Positions 7,152 to 15,795 of a stretch of DNA of 64,000 bases are shown here, piece by piece (positions within the stretch are counted from its first letter, which is position 1; each line of letters starts with the position of its first letter). Where the stretch lies: NCBI GenBank assembly GCA_017467445.1, contig JAFTSG010000003.1, positions 1 through 64,000 on the forward strand. Reading direction: 5' to 3'. A program made the translations under genes and the position numbers. The notes under the pieces are model-generated. The model did not search any database. It had not been told where the DNA came from and saw only the letters and a list, made by a program, of their open reading frames with translations. The stretch is from Clostridia bacterium. GTDB taxonomy: Bacteria; Bacillota; Clostridia; RUG12999.

Positions 7152-7922
7152 TTAGTTGGGTATTTGCCGTCCTGCTGTATTGATTTTATAATTGTTTTCG
7201 TAAATAAGTTCTGATACAGGAACAAAACTGTAGCCTTCTTCTGCAAGTTGCGGAAGAAGCTTCTCAAGTGCCGCAGGGGTATTGCCGGCTCCATTATGAA
7301 ATAAAATAATAGACCCATTACGAACCTTTGTTTTCACCCTGTTTATTATTTCATCGGGTGACAGGTCTTTCCAGTCGAGGCTGTCAACATCCCACTGTAT
7401 TACTTTATATCCGGCCTTTCCTGCCGTTTTGACAAGGTTGTCATCATATTCACCATACGGTGCTCTGAAAAGCTTTTTCGATACTCCTGTAGTGTCCAGA
7501 ATTTTCTGTTCGCAGCCACTAAGTTCAGATTCTGTTTCCGCTGCAGAAAGGTTTGACATATGGGCATGTGTATCGGAGTGGTTTAAAATTTCATGACCCG
7601 CATTGTGAAAGGCTTTTACAGAATCGGGAAATCTGTCAATCCATCCGCCAACAACAAAAATGCTCGCACGCGCATTGTTATCGCCAAGAATTTTCAAAAG
7701 CGCATCCGTGTCTTCATTTCCCCATGCAGCGTCAAACGTTATTGCAATTTTCTTTTCCGGCGTTTCAACACTGTATATAGGGAGTGTGTCCGGTGCTGCG
7801 CCTTCCGTAAAAATTGCCTGACCGAAATTGTTGCCTACCACAAAAATTCCAAGCAGCAGAAAAATAGCTACGGCATATACAATAACGGACTTTTTTGTCA
7901 GTACAAATATTCTCAATATCAT
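7152..7922 (-). CDS. Polysaccharide deacetylase, PdaB-like
   Basis: A 256-residue protein with one N-terminal membrane segment (residues 10-30) and a NodB deacetylase domain outside. Motifs: AITFDAAWG (motif 1 with the Asp), HSDTHAHM (metal-binding His pair), FRAPYGEYDD, QWDVDSLDW and SIILFHN. FDAAWG is typical of the PdaB sporulation deacetylases that act on spore cortex peptidoglycan. AAGGAGG lies only 2 bases before the ATG; a TTG two codons later would be better spaced, so the start is uncertain by 6 bases. Confidence 0.9.
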   Translation of the reverse strand: MILRIFVLTKKSVIVYAVAIFLLLGIFVVGNNFGQAIFTEGAAPDTLPIYSVETPEKKIAITFDAAWGNEDTDALLKILGDNNARASIFVVGGWIDRFPDSVKAFHNAGHEILNHSDTHAHMSNLSAAETESELSGCEQKILDTTGVSKKLFRAPYGEYDDNLVKTAGKAGYKVIQWDVDSLDWKDLSPDEIINRVKTKVRNGSIILFHNGAGNTPAALEKLLPQLAEEGYSFVPVSELIYENNYKINTAGRQIPN

Positions 7923-7987
7923 TTCCTCCTTGTATTATACTGCTATAGTTTTATTTTATTCACTGCCACCATATTTAATGTCATAAA

Positions 7988-8022
7988 AAACAAGGGTGAT
8001 GCAAATGCATCACCCTTGTTTC
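7988..8022 (-). terminator. Terminator after the SLH protein gene
   Basis: Perfect stem AAACAAGGGTGATGCA/TGCATCACCCTTGTTT with T runs on both strands, 14 bases past the SLH gene stop. Confidence 0.85.
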
Positions 8023-8035
8023 TTTTTATAAGGAG

Positions 8036-9799
8036 TTATTTGTTTACAACAATTAGTTCCGCTGCAACTGTTCCTATTCCCTTGCTTCCGAAAACAGTTG
8101 CTTCATCACCTTGTTTTACGTCTTTGATTGTGATGGTTTTTCCAGCTGAATTCTGGAATTTTGCTTTTCCAATCTCAATACGCTCTTCTACGCCTTCAAG
8201 CTTAATATATCCGTATGCTGTGTTAATATATTCAATTTTACCTGCAAAATTTATGTTTTCTTTTGCCGGAGTTACAGCTATTTTTGTAACTGTTTCCCCT
8301 TCGATTGTTACGTTTACAGTATCGCCAAGGCGAAGTGCGTATACATCCACTTTTTCGCCGCCTAGTTTAACTTCTACAGAATTAAGAAGCGCATACTCTT
8401 TTTCTATGCCGTCTTCATCAACCGTAATTTTCGGTTCTGCAGAAATAACTATTTCTTTGATTGTTCCTGTAGCTGTTCTGTTTTTGCTTGTTGCTGTTAT
8501 TTTTTCAATAACATTATATTTTGTTTCTATTTTTACTTTATCACCTATACGAAGGTCTGCAAGTTCAATTATCTGTGCATTGCGTATAACTTTTACATCA
8601 TCAGCCACTTTATATGTAGTTGTTTCGCCGTCTTCACTGATTACAATGCTGAAGCTTGACTCAAAATGTAATGCAACGATAACACCTTCGCCTGATTTCT
8701 GCGGGCTTTCCGCATCAATTCTTGTTACTTTTTCGCCAACGATTTCCACAGTTGCAAGGTCGTTTTCACGAAGAGATGCAATTTCTGTTTTTGCTCCATT
8801 TCTTGTGATAACTGGTGAATCAGCAAGCGAATAACGGAATTCTTCCGAACCGTCCACTTCTTTAAACATAACGACAACCGCATCCATAAGCTTTTCGTAT
8901 TCTACAAATATAAGACTTACTGTTGCCTTGTGTTCCGGTGTTATTGCATCAACAAAGGATATATCCTCACCTTTGAATGTAATTCTTATTTCTGCCCCAA
9001 CCGGAATGTCTGCAAGCATTGCATAGTTCCCGTCAAGTGCCACGGGAATATCTGCTGTTATTACATATTTTTCCTGTGTTTCACCAACTTTTACAGTAGC
9101 AATGTCATTACCTGTATTATATGATTCAAGCACACATGTCAGATATGTGAAATCAAGTTTATTCATTGCACGGTAAAGAAGCGTTGCCACCTGTGCTCTT
9201 GTGAGGCTTGTCATTGGTTCAAAACGGTTTTCGCCCATACCATTCATAAGTTCTGCTTCTGTTACGTATGCAACGTAAGGCTTACTTTCCTCGGGAATAG
9301 CCGCCTCGTCATCATAGGTAAGTTCAGCTTCCGAAAGGTCATCTTCTGCTCCCATAAGCTTTGTTATAAGCATTGCCGCTTCATATCTTTTAAGAGGCTG
9401 CGTTCTTGTTTCATCGGCAATATATTGTTCAAGGTCACTTGTTTTAATAACTCCGCGATATATTAAAAAGCTGATTTCGTTTATATATGGTGTATCATAT
9501 TTACTTGATATAAACTCGCCGTAAATATTTGTTGCCAGGTCTTTATATTTTTCGGAAGATTCGTCCGTAAATCCGCATATTCTTGACATAAGGATAAGTG
9601 CTTCTTCTTTTGTTATTTCCTTATCCGGCCGAAAGGTTCCGTCTTCATATCCTTTTATAATGCCTTTTTCGGCCATTGTTTCGACTGCTTCAACCGCCCA
9701 ACTGAGTCTTTCTTCTGCCATATCATCAAATGCAAAAACGCCAAGCTGTGTCAAAAGTATAGCCATAACGAGAAGTACCGCAATAAGTTTGTTTTTCAT
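8036..9799 (-). CDS. SLH-domain surface protein
   Basis: A 587-residue exported protein. Signal peptide at residues 1-24 (KNKLIAVLLVMAILLTQLG). Residues about 30-210 hold three SLH repeats that anchor proteins to pyruvylated cell-wall polymer: the first has GIIKGYEDGTFRPDKEITKEEA, the third NRFEPMTSLTRAQVATLLYRA. The rest (about 220-587) is beta-rich with repeated segments of the form 'V..I..G..V..I', probably small barrel repeats exposed outside. No enzyme motif is seen. AGGAGG is close to the ATG and a promoter lies at 9854-9882. It is monocistronic. Confidence 0.9.
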   Translation of the reverse strand: MKNKLIAVLLVMAILLTQLGVFAFDDMAEERLSWAVEAVETMAEKGIIKGYEDGTFRPDKEITKEEALILMSRICGFTDESSEKYKDLATNIYGEFISSKYDTPYINEISFLIYRGVIKTSDLEQYIADETRTQPLKRYEAAMLITKLMGAEDDLSEAELTYDDEAAIPEESKPYVAYVTEAELMNGMGENRFEPMTSLTRAQVATLLYRAMNKLDFTYLTCVLESYNTGNDIATVKVGETQEKYVITADIPVALDGNYAMLADIPVGAEIRITFKGEDISFVDAITPEHKATVSLIFVEYEKLMDAVVVMFKEVDGSEEFRYSLADSPVITRNGAKTEIASLRENDLATVEIVGEKVTRIDAESPQKSGEGVIVALHFESSFSIVISEDGETTTYKVADDVKVIRNAQIIELADLRIGDKVKIETKYNVIEKITATSKNRTATGTIKEIVISAEPKITVDEDGIEKEYALLNSVEVKLGGEKVDVYALRLGDTVNVTIEGETVTKIAVTPAKENINFAGKIEYINTAYGYIKLEGVEERIEIGKAKFQNSAGKTITIKDVKQGDEATVFGSKGIGTVAAELIVVNK

Positions 9800-9853
9800 A
9801 ATAACCTCCTGAATACTATATAGAGTGTAGTATAAATAAACCTATACATATAT

Positions 9854-9882
9854 ATAGTATCATATCTTTATTGTAATTGCAA
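9854..9882 (-). promoter_or_regulatory. Promoter of the SLH protein gene
   Basis: Minus strand TTGCAA (9877-9882), 17-base spacer, TACTAT (9854-9859), 55 bases before the start codon. Confidence 0.65.
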
Positions 9883-9914
9883 TATTTTTTTGTCAGTTTT
9901 CCAAAAATTATGTC

Positions 9915-10110
9915 TTGAAAGAAAAAAAAAATTGCTTTATAATATTTTTAGTGGTTGACATAATGTTGTTATATCTTCAGCGGGTATAAAAAACCACTTA
10001 TAATCACCCCTCATTTTCATTCATCCTGACATCAAAGGATTATTCATTTTTGCATTCAAAAAATTCTCTCCTGAAAAATAACCGGCAGAAAATCTGCCGG
10101 TTATTTTTTG
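9915..10110 (+). ncRNA. Probable small RNA with own promoter and terminator
   Basis: TTGAAA (9915-9920), an exact 17-base spacer and TATAAT (9938-9943) would start a transcript near 9950. It ends at a strong terminator (stem AATAACCGGCAG/CTGCCGGTTATT, 10075-10108, then a T run). The 160-base body has no credible coding frame. Its first bases AGTGGTT can pair with AACCACT about 40 bases later. It contains unpaired C-rich stretches, including TTCTCTCCTG (10063-10072), an anti-Shine-Dalgarno sequence typical of regulatory RNAs. The abrB-like gene beyond has its own promoter, so this is unlikely to be only its leader. Confidence 0.5.
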
Positions 10111-10141
10111 AAAATTTTGACAAAAAAAGGTAAAATATGTA

Positions 10142-10170
10142 TTGACGAGTTATAAAAAATGTGATATAAT
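10142..10170 (+). promoter_or_regulatory. Promoter of the AbrB-like gene
   Basis: TTGACG (10142-10147), 17-base spacer, TATAAT (10165-10170), 34 bases before the start codon. Confidence 0.8.
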
Positions 10171-10203
10171 TATCTTTACTTGCTTTAAATGGAGGATAGA
10201 CAA

Positions 10204-10608
10204 ATGAAATCTACCGGTATTGTCCGAAAAGTTGATCAACTGGGTCGAATTGTAATTCCTAAAGAATTGCGCCGCACCCTGCAGATTGTTGAAATAGAAG
10301 ATTCACTTGAAATTTTTGTTGAAAATGATACTATAGTACTTAAAAAATATAATGAAAATGCTGATATTTACGGAGTTATAAGACGTGTTGACCAGCTTGG
10401 CAGAATTGTTCTTCCTATAGAACTTCGCAGAAAGCTTGATATTCTGGTTGAGAAAGACTCGCTCGAAATATACGTTGAAGGAAATTCCGTTATACTCAAG
10501 AAATACGAGCCTGCCTGCATTTTTTGCGGTAACGCACGTAACGTATTTATCTTTAAAGGCAAAAATATTTGCCCGTCCTGCATAAAGGAAATTCAGGAAA
10601 TTAAATAA
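10204..10608 (+). CDS. AbrB/SpoVT-family regulator with two fused DNA-binding domains
   Basis: 134 residues: two AbrB-type swapped-hairpin domains in tandem (about 1-50 and 53-103) and a C-terminal zinc ribbon (CIFCGN, then CPSC). The two domains share the VDQLGRIVIP(K)ELRR core, so one gene encodes what is usually a dimer. AbrB proteins are transition-state regulators that bind AT-rich promoters. The ATG at 10204 has GGAGG 8 bases upstream; a nearer-5' ATG does not. It has its own promoter and terminator. Confidence 0.9.
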   Translation: MKSTGIVRKVDQLGRIVIPKELRRTLQIVEIEDSLEIFVENDTIVLKKYNENADIYGVIRRVDQLGRIVLPIELRRKLDILVEKDSLEIYVEGNSVILKKYEPACIFCGNARNVFIFKGKNICPSCIKEIQEIK

Positions 10609-10612
10609 TATT

Positions 10613-10640
10613 AAAGCACTGCGCTTGCAGTGCTTTTTTT
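10613..10640 (+). terminator. Terminator of the AbrB-like gene
   Basis: Stem AGCACTGC/GCAGTGCT followed by a T run, just after the stop codon. Confidence 0.85.
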
Positions 10641-10704
10641 GTAACCTGCATTTACAAATTTACATATTATAATATTGAAACCACCATAAAGGAGGGATTT
10701 TATA

Positions 10705-11025
10705 ATGAGTGAGTTTGCAAAAAAATTTGACGATTATGATTATGATAATAAAGTTTGTTCCACAGGATTTCGCGATGTAAATGTATGCGTACCCGTAACC
10801 ATTACACCCGAAGTTAATGTTGGAGACGCACGTGTTAAACGCATAGGTAAATCCGAAGTGTCCGATTATTGTTGCGGCGGCAAGGAAGAAACTTCCTGTA
10901 GCTTTACAATCAGCCAGAAGCTTCGTGTTGAAGTTCCGGTTGATTTTGATGCAAAAGCAACAACCGGCAAAACTTATATTGACTGTGACTGCGACTGTGG
11001 CGACTGCGATGATAAAGACTGGTAA
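10705..11025 (+). CDS. Small cysteine-rich protein, possibly spore-surface
   Basis: 106 residues, no signal peptide. An acidic N-terminus (FDDYDYDN) precedes a beta-rich core with VNVCVPVTITPEVNVGDARV and a cysteine-rich tail (DCDCDCGDCDD). The core resembles small coat or exosporium-type proteins of Clostridia, but I cannot name a family with certainty. AAAGGAGGG is 7-8 bases before the ATG and a strong terminator follows, so it is an independent gene with efficient translation. Clustered CxC pairs could bind metal or form cross-links. Confidence 0.7.
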   Translation: MSEFAKKFDDYDYDNKVCSTGFRDVNVCVPVTITPEVNVGDARVKRIGKSEVSDYCCGGKEETSCSFTISQKLRVEVPVDFDAKATTGKTYIDCDCDCGDCDDKDW

Positions 11026-11038
11026 TTTAATATAAAAG

Positions 11039-11072
11039 AATCCCGAATGCTTTTTTAAGCATCCGGGATTTT
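11039..11072 (+). terminator. Terminator of the cysteine-rich protein gene
   Basis: Stem AATCCCGAATGCTT/AAGCATCCGGGATT with a TTTT loop and T-rich 3' flank. Confidence 0.85.
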
Positions 11073-11104
11073 AATTAATAAATTTTGCCATTAAAAAGAA
11101 AAAA

Positions 11105-11311
11105 TTATTTCCTTTTCTTCTTCATTTTATCCGCAATATAATAGTTTTCGGGATTATAACTGTAGATTTCATCATACGCGTCCACCTGATATTTGTTTAG
11201 AGGTTTTGATGCTATAAGACCCGTACAATCCCTTGCCGAACACGTTTCAATACGCACAAGATGTTTTTTATCCTCTTCAGTTTGTTTCTGAAGTTCTTTC
11301 CTTATATCCAT
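11105..11311 (-). CDS. Small hypothetical protein
   Basis: 68 residues, basic at both ends (MDIRKELQKQ, KMKKKRK), with one pair of cysteines (ETCSARDCTG near residue 23-30). No family recognised. A strong GGAGGGG site sits 6 bases before the ATG, which supports real translation. It lies 58 bases downstream of recG on the same strand and could be the tail of that operon. Confidence 0.65.
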   Translation of the reverse strand: MDIRKELQKQTEEDKKHLVRIETCSARDCTGLIASKPLNKYQVDAYDEIYSYNPENYYIADKMKKKRK

Positions 11312-11368
11312 ATCCGCCCCTCCGTATAATAGTTTAATTCACATTAAACAAATTATACGAGGAAAACT

Positions 11369-13420
11369 TTATCCTACAACGTTTCCGTCCGCAAGTCCTC
11401 CAAACATTTTGCGAAGTTTCTGACGCAAAAATGCGTATTCCGCTGATTTAAGCTTTTCATCTTTTTTAAGAATAAGCCTTGCACACTCACCTGCTTTTTT
11501 ACATATTTCCATATCGGTAAACAGGTTTGCAATTTTCATTTCGGGAAGTCCGTGCTGACGTGTGCCTAAAAAATCTCCCGGTCCGCGAAGTTCAAGGTCG
11601 CGCCTTGAAATTTCAAATCCGTCGTTTGTCTTAGTCATTACTTCAAGGCGTTTTTCCGTATTCTTTCCGCCACCATTTGAGAAAAGTATGCAATACGATT
11701 TTTCACTTCCTCTGCCTACACGTCCCCTTATCTGATGCAGCTGCGAAAGCCCGAAACGCTCGGCATTTTCAACAATCATAACCGTAGCATTTGGAACATT
11801 AACCCCGACTTCAATTACGGTTGTTGAAACAAGTACGTTAGTTTCGCCCGATGCAAACCTTGCCATTATTTCATTTTTTTCTTTCGGTTTCATTCTACCG
11901 TGGAGAAGTTCCACTTTATATTCGGGCAAAATGGTTTTTGCAAGATGCTCGGAAAGCTCTGTTGCGGCTTTCATATCCGATTTTTCGGATTCTTCTATAA
12001 GCGGACATATGACATAAATTTGCCGTCCTTCTTCAATTTTTTTGCGCATAAACGCATTTATTCTTGCGCGAAAATCTTCATTGAGATAGAATGTATCTAT
12101 CTTCTGTCTTCCCGGCGGAAGCTCATCCAGAACAGAAATATCAAGGTCTCCGTAAAGGATTAGCGCAAGCGTTCTTGGGATTGGAGTTGCAGACATTATA
12201 AGTGTATGTATGCCCTCTCCTTTTCCTGCCAATTTTGCACGCTGTTTTACACCGAAACGGTGCTGTTCATCCGTTATTGCAAGTGCAAGGTTTTTAAACT
12301 CTATATTATCTTCAATTACTGCGTGTGTACCGATTACAATTTTCACTTCACCGGTTTTTATTTTTTCTATAACAGACTGTTTTGTTTTTCCTGTTACACT
12401 TCCTGTAAGAAAGCCTATTTCTTCCTTCTCAAAATATTTAAGCGCAGATTCGTAGTGCTGCTTTGCAAGCACTTCCGTAGGCGCCATAAGTGCCGCCTGA
12501 AATCCGTTTTTAACAGCAGCATACATTGCCGCAAAGGCAACAACCGTTTTACCCGACCCTACATCACCCTGAAGAAGTCTGCTCATCGGTTTTTCATCAC
12601 TAAAATCCGCCGATATTTCAGCAAGCACGCGTCTTTGTGCACCTGTCATTTCAAACGGCATTTTTGTTTTAAATTCTTTTATATATTCTTCTGATACGAT
12701 TACCGGTGCTTTCTTGGTTTTATCGATCTTTTTCATCATCAGCATACCGAGCTGCAAAATAAGAAGTTCTTCAAATACAAAACGGTATCGTGCACGGGTA
12801 TAATCCTGCGCCGTTTCCGGAAAATGAATTGACGAAAATGCATAGTTAAGCTCGCAAAGACCATATTTTGCCCTTATATCATTAGGCAGATATTCGTTTA
12901 TATTACCCACTACCGCGTCAACGCACTGTTTCAGAATACCTCTTGCGGTTTTCTGGTGTAAATCTTTTGTAAGAGGATATATTGGCGTTACACGTCCGGT
13001 ATGAACGTTTGTTTCTTCTTTTTCATATGTAGGGGTTGCCATTTCAATTTTCGAACCTTTTCTGTTTACTTTTCCGAAAAACTTATATTTTTCCCCCACT
13101 TTGAACGTATTTGGAATAAACTTATTGTTAAACCATGTAAGCGTCATTGTGGCTGTGCCGTCATCAACAAGAACTTTATAAATTACAAGATTATTCCTTA
13201 CACGCATAACCTGTGGTTTAAGTACAACGCTAGCAAGAACACAGACATTATCCCCGTCTTTTACGGAGATAATATCTGTTATATTACTTCTGTCCTCCAT
13301 ATATCTTGGAAAAAAGTAAAGCATATCTTCAATTGTACGTATGCCAAGCTTTGCAAAAAGCCCCGCTCTGTTTTCCCCAACACCGTTTAATGCGGTGATT
13401 GGATTTTCCATAATTGTCAT
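11369..13420 (-). CDS. recG: ATP-dependent DNA helicase RecG
   Basis: 683 residues, the usual length. The N-terminal wedge/OB domain (about 60-150) recognises branched DNA; the helicase core has Walker A GDVGSGKT near 285, the DEQH box TDEQHRFG, SATPIPRTLAL, VIEVGVNVPNAT and the arginine finger region HQIRGRVGRG. RecG remodels stalled forks and Holliday junctions. AAGGTG lies 6 bases before the ATG; M4 is an alternative. It follows gpr by 9 bases, so the two are co-transcribed. Confidence 0.97.
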   Translation of the reverse strand: MTIMENPITALNGVGENRAGLFAKLGIRTIEDMLYFFPRYMEDRSNITDIISVKDGDNVCVLASVVLKPQVMRVRNNLVIYKVLVDDGTATMTLTWFNNKFIPNTFKVGEKYKFFGKVNRKGSKIEMATPTYEKEETNVHTGRVTPIYPLTKDLHQKTARGILKQCVDAVVGNINEYLPNDIRAKYGLCELNYAFSSIHFPETAQDYTRARYRFVFEELLILQLGMLMMKKIDKTKKAPVIVSEEYIKEFKTKMPFEMTGAQRRVLAEISADFSDEKPMSRLLQGDVGSGKTVVAFAAMYAAVKNGFQAALMAPTEVLAKQHYESALKYFEKEEIGFLTGSVTGKTKQSVIEKIKTGEVKIVIGTHAVIEDNIEFKNLALAITDEQHRFGVKQRAKLAGKGEGIHTLIMSATPIPRTLALILYGDLDISVLDELPPGRQKIDTFYLNEDFRARINAFMRKKIEEGRQIYVICPLIEESEKSDMKAATELSEHLAKTILPEYKVELLHGRMKPKEKNEIMARFASGETNVLVSTTVIEVGVNVPNATVMIVENAERFGLSQLHQIRGRVGRGSEKSYCILFSNGGGKNTEKRLEVMTKTNDGFEISRRDLELRGPGDFLGTRQHGLPEMKIANLFTDMEICKKAGECARLILKKDEKLKSAEYAFLRQKLRKMFGGLADGNVVG

Positions 13421-13429
13421 GCTATCACC

Positions 13430-14359
13430 TTAGTCGTGTAATCCTTTGTTTATTCCGCCTGCAACTACTTCCGAAACATCACTTATTATGGTATCAACCT
13501 CTTTCGGGGTTACCATCATATTAGCGGTTTCGTCCATTGCAGAGCGTATCATTTTATATCGTTCTTCTTCATCAAACTGTGAGAAATATGCGGGAAGTCC
13601 TGCTTTTTTCATTGCCGAAACTACCTGCTCCACCGCATCGTCCACTATTGTTGCCGCATCAATTACAGTAGGTACGCCCACTGCAATTACCGGAATATCA
13701 AGTGTTTTTTCCGTTATGCCTTTGCGGCGGTTTCCAACGCCCGCTCCCGGCTCAATTCCCGTATCCGAAATCTGCACAGTTGTTCCAACTCTTGCGGTGC
13801 TTCTTGACGCAAGCGCATCAATTGCAATAACCGCTTTTGGTTTTATTTTATCAACAACACCTTTTATTATTTCAATTGTTTCTATACCGGTATTACCAAG
13901 TACACCCGGTGCAATTGCACAAACGGGCCGTGTCCCATCAATAACTGCATCCGGCATATATTCCATAATATGACGTGTTATATCAAGCTTTTCAACTGTT
14001 TGCGGACCGAGTGCATCCGGTGTTATACTGTCGTTTCCAAGCCCTGCGATAAGCACAACATCATTTCTGCCAATACCTTTATCTTCAAGCAGTTTACGCA
14101 GTTTCTGGCTGAAAACATCTTCCACATTTTCCCGTTCATAATCCGTAAGATGTCTTAATGTTTTAGCCTCAATGGTAATGTAAGTTCCAACACTTTTATT
14201 GATTGCTCTTTGTCCGTTTTCGTTTGTAACATTAACAATTGTTACCTTAACATCATCATAATATTCGGTCTTATGTTCAATGCCGTCGGGAAGATTTTCC
14301 CCGTCACCGACGTAATATTCATGTGCCTCTACGGCAAGGTCTGTTTTTATGTTTCGCAT
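13430..14359 (-). CDS. gpr: GPR germination protease
   Basis: 309-residue aspartic-type protease (family A25) that degrades small acid-soluble spore proteins at germination. Recognisable segments: RNIKTDLAVEAHE at the N-terminus (the region removed on activation), LIAGLGNDSITPDALGP, IAPGVLGNTGIET and AIDALASRS. Length is normal and no motif is broken. It shows that the organism makes endospores. Its start codon and ribosome-binding site are buried in a 13-bp perfect hairpin (14356-14387). Confidence 0.96.
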   Translation of the reverse strand: MRNIKTDLAVEAHEYYVGDGENLPDGIEHKTEYYDDVKVTIVNVTNENGQRAINKSVGTYITIEAKTLRHLTDYERENVEDVFSQKLRKLLEDKGIGRNDVVLIAGLGNDSITPDALGPQTVEKLDITRHIMEYMPDAVIDGTRPVCAIAPGVLGNTGIETIEIIKGVVDKIKPKAVIAIDALASRSTARVGTTVQISDTGIEPGAGVGNRRKGITEKTLDIPVIAVGVPTVIDAATIVDDAVEQVVSAMKKAGLPAYFSQFDEEERYKMIRSAMDETANMMVTPKEVDTIISDVSEVVAGGINKGLHD

Positions 14360-14387
14360 AATATCACATCCTTTTGTGATATTATGC
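14356..14387 (-). promoter_or_regulatory. Hairpin enclosing the gpr ribosome-binding site and start codon
   Basis: On the minus strand GCATAATATCACA and TGTGATATTATGC form a perfect 13-bp stem. The six-base loop is AAAGGA, the Shine-Dalgarno sequence, and the AUG lies in the 3' arm. No T run follows, so it is not a terminator. Confidence 0.75.
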
Positions 14388-14398
14388 TTTATTTATTT

Positions 14399-15670
14399 TT
14401 AAAATATTCTTTTAATACATTTATCAATTTCAAAATAAACTTTTTCAATATCTATTGTTGTAAACTGCCCTTTGTCAAGCAGCATTTTGCCGTCTGCAAA
14501 AACGTGCGTTACATCTCCGCCGCCCGCACTGTAGCATACTGCAGAGCGCATATTATGGACAGGCCTCATATGCGGTTTATTTATATCAATAATCGCAATA
14601 TCCGCTTTTTTCCCTTCGGCAATTTTGCCCGAATCGTGAAAGCCGAGAGATGCTGCATTCGTTGCCCATTTAAGAGCATCAGATGCCGATACGGTTTCCG
14701 GATTCATATCCGCACCATTTGTAAGAAGCGATGCAATATGCAGTTCTTCAAGCATATTAAGATTATTATTACTTGATGCTCCGTCGGTTCCAATTGCAAT
14801 ATCAACGCCTTTGTCCATAAGATGTTTTATTGGTGCAATTCCGCTGCCGAGTTTTAAGTTGCTTGATGGGTTATGTACCGCCGTTGCGCCTGCATTTTTA
14901 AGTATTGATATATCATCATCACTCAAATGTACGCAATGTGCAGCAATTACCTTTACGTCAAAAATACCAAGGTCGTATAAATACTGTGCTGGGCTTTTTC
15001 CGTACTGAGCAGTTGCATCGTCATTTTCCTTTGCCGTTTCCGAAAGATGTATATGAAGCGATGTTCCAAATTCTTCAGCAAGCTCTTTCATGTGCATAAG
15101 AAACTTATCGTTTGTTGTATATACTGCGTGCGGTGCCATATCTACTTTAATTCTGCCGTCTGCAGAGCCATTATATTCTTTAAAAAGTTCTATTGATTCT
15201 ATTGTTCCCTGATGCTCGGAAAAAAGAGGATTGCCGAAATATGTTGCGCCGCGTCCGAGAAGTGCTTTCATTCCGGACTCTTCTGTTGCTTTTACAACCT
15301 GCGGCATAAACATATACATATCATGGAAAAGAGTTGTTCCCGATGCAATCATTTCCGCCTGTGCAAGCATACTTGCCCAATATGCATCATCATCTGAAAG
15401 ACGGTCTTCAACAGGAAAAATATATTCATTAAGCCATGTTTGCAGATTATAACCGTCTGCATAATTACGAAGAAGTGTCATCGGCGAATGAGTGTGCGCA
15501 TTTACAAGACCCGGAATTGCAACACCGCCACCCGCATCAATTATTTCGAACTCGCCATCGGGAATAACATCCGTAATTTTTTCAATATATTTTCCATTTA
15601 TGATTATATTTGTATTTTCTAAAATGCTGTCTGCATTTACGATATTTACGTTTTTTATAAGCTTTTTCAT
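14399..15670 (-). CDS. mtaD: Amidohydrolase, 5-methylthioadenosine/S-adenosylhomocysteine deaminase type
   Basis: 423 residues of the metal-dependent amidohydrolase superfamily. Metal and substrate motifs are in order: NAHTHSPM near 60, HIHLSET near 205, HCVHLSDDD near 240 and IGTDGASSNN near 290. LRNYADGYNLQTWL matches MtaD/SsnA-like enzymes that deaminate adenosine-type thioethers. Exact substrate is an inference from family. The ATG at 15670 has AAAGGGG 9 bases upstream; an ATG at 15679 directly abuts it. Promoter at 15696-15725. It lies 39 bases before gpr. Confidence 0.85.
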   Translation of the reverse strand: MKKLIKNVNIVNADSILENTNIIINGKYIEKITDVIPDGEFEIIDAGGGVAIPGLVNAHTHSPMTLLRNYADGYNLQTWLNEYIFPVEDRLSDDDAYWASMLAQAEMIASGTTLFHDMYMFMPQVVKATEESGMKALLGRGATYFGNPLFSEHQGTIESIELFKEYNGSADGRIKVDMAPHAVYTTNDKFLMHMKELAEEFGTSLHIHLSETAKENDDATAQYGKSPAQYLYDLGIFDVKVIAAHCVHLSDDDISILKNAGATAVHNPSSNLKLGSGIAPIKHLMDKGVDIAIGTDGASSNNNLNMLEELHIASLLTNGADMNPETVSASDALKWATNAASLGFHDSGKIAEGKKADIAIIDINKPHMRPVHNMRSAVCYSAGGGDVTHVFADGKMLLDKGQFTTIDIEKVYFEIDKCIKRIF

Positions 15671-15695
15671 AAAATTCATCCCCTTTGTTTACTAA

Positions 15696-15725
15696 ATTAT
15701 AACATTAGTTTACATAGAATGTCAA
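15696..15725 (-). promoter_or_regulatory. Promoter of the MTA/SAH deaminase gene
   Basis: Minus strand TTGACA (15720-15725), 18-base spacer, TATAAT (15696-15701). Confidence 0.75.
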
Positions 15726-15795
15726 TTATAATACTTACGTAAAACGGGAATATTAATTTATGCCGAGGGAAGTCGCGGCAGGCAGGAGGAAACTT

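Noticed and set aside
8036-8834. A long plus-strand open frame of about 410 codons over 7593-8834.
   Set aside because: It is antisense to the PdaB and SLH genes, both of which have clear domains, starts and signals.
9950-10110. 6S RNA.
   Set aside because: No long imperfect hairpin joining the 5' and 3' ends with a central bubble can be drawn by eye.
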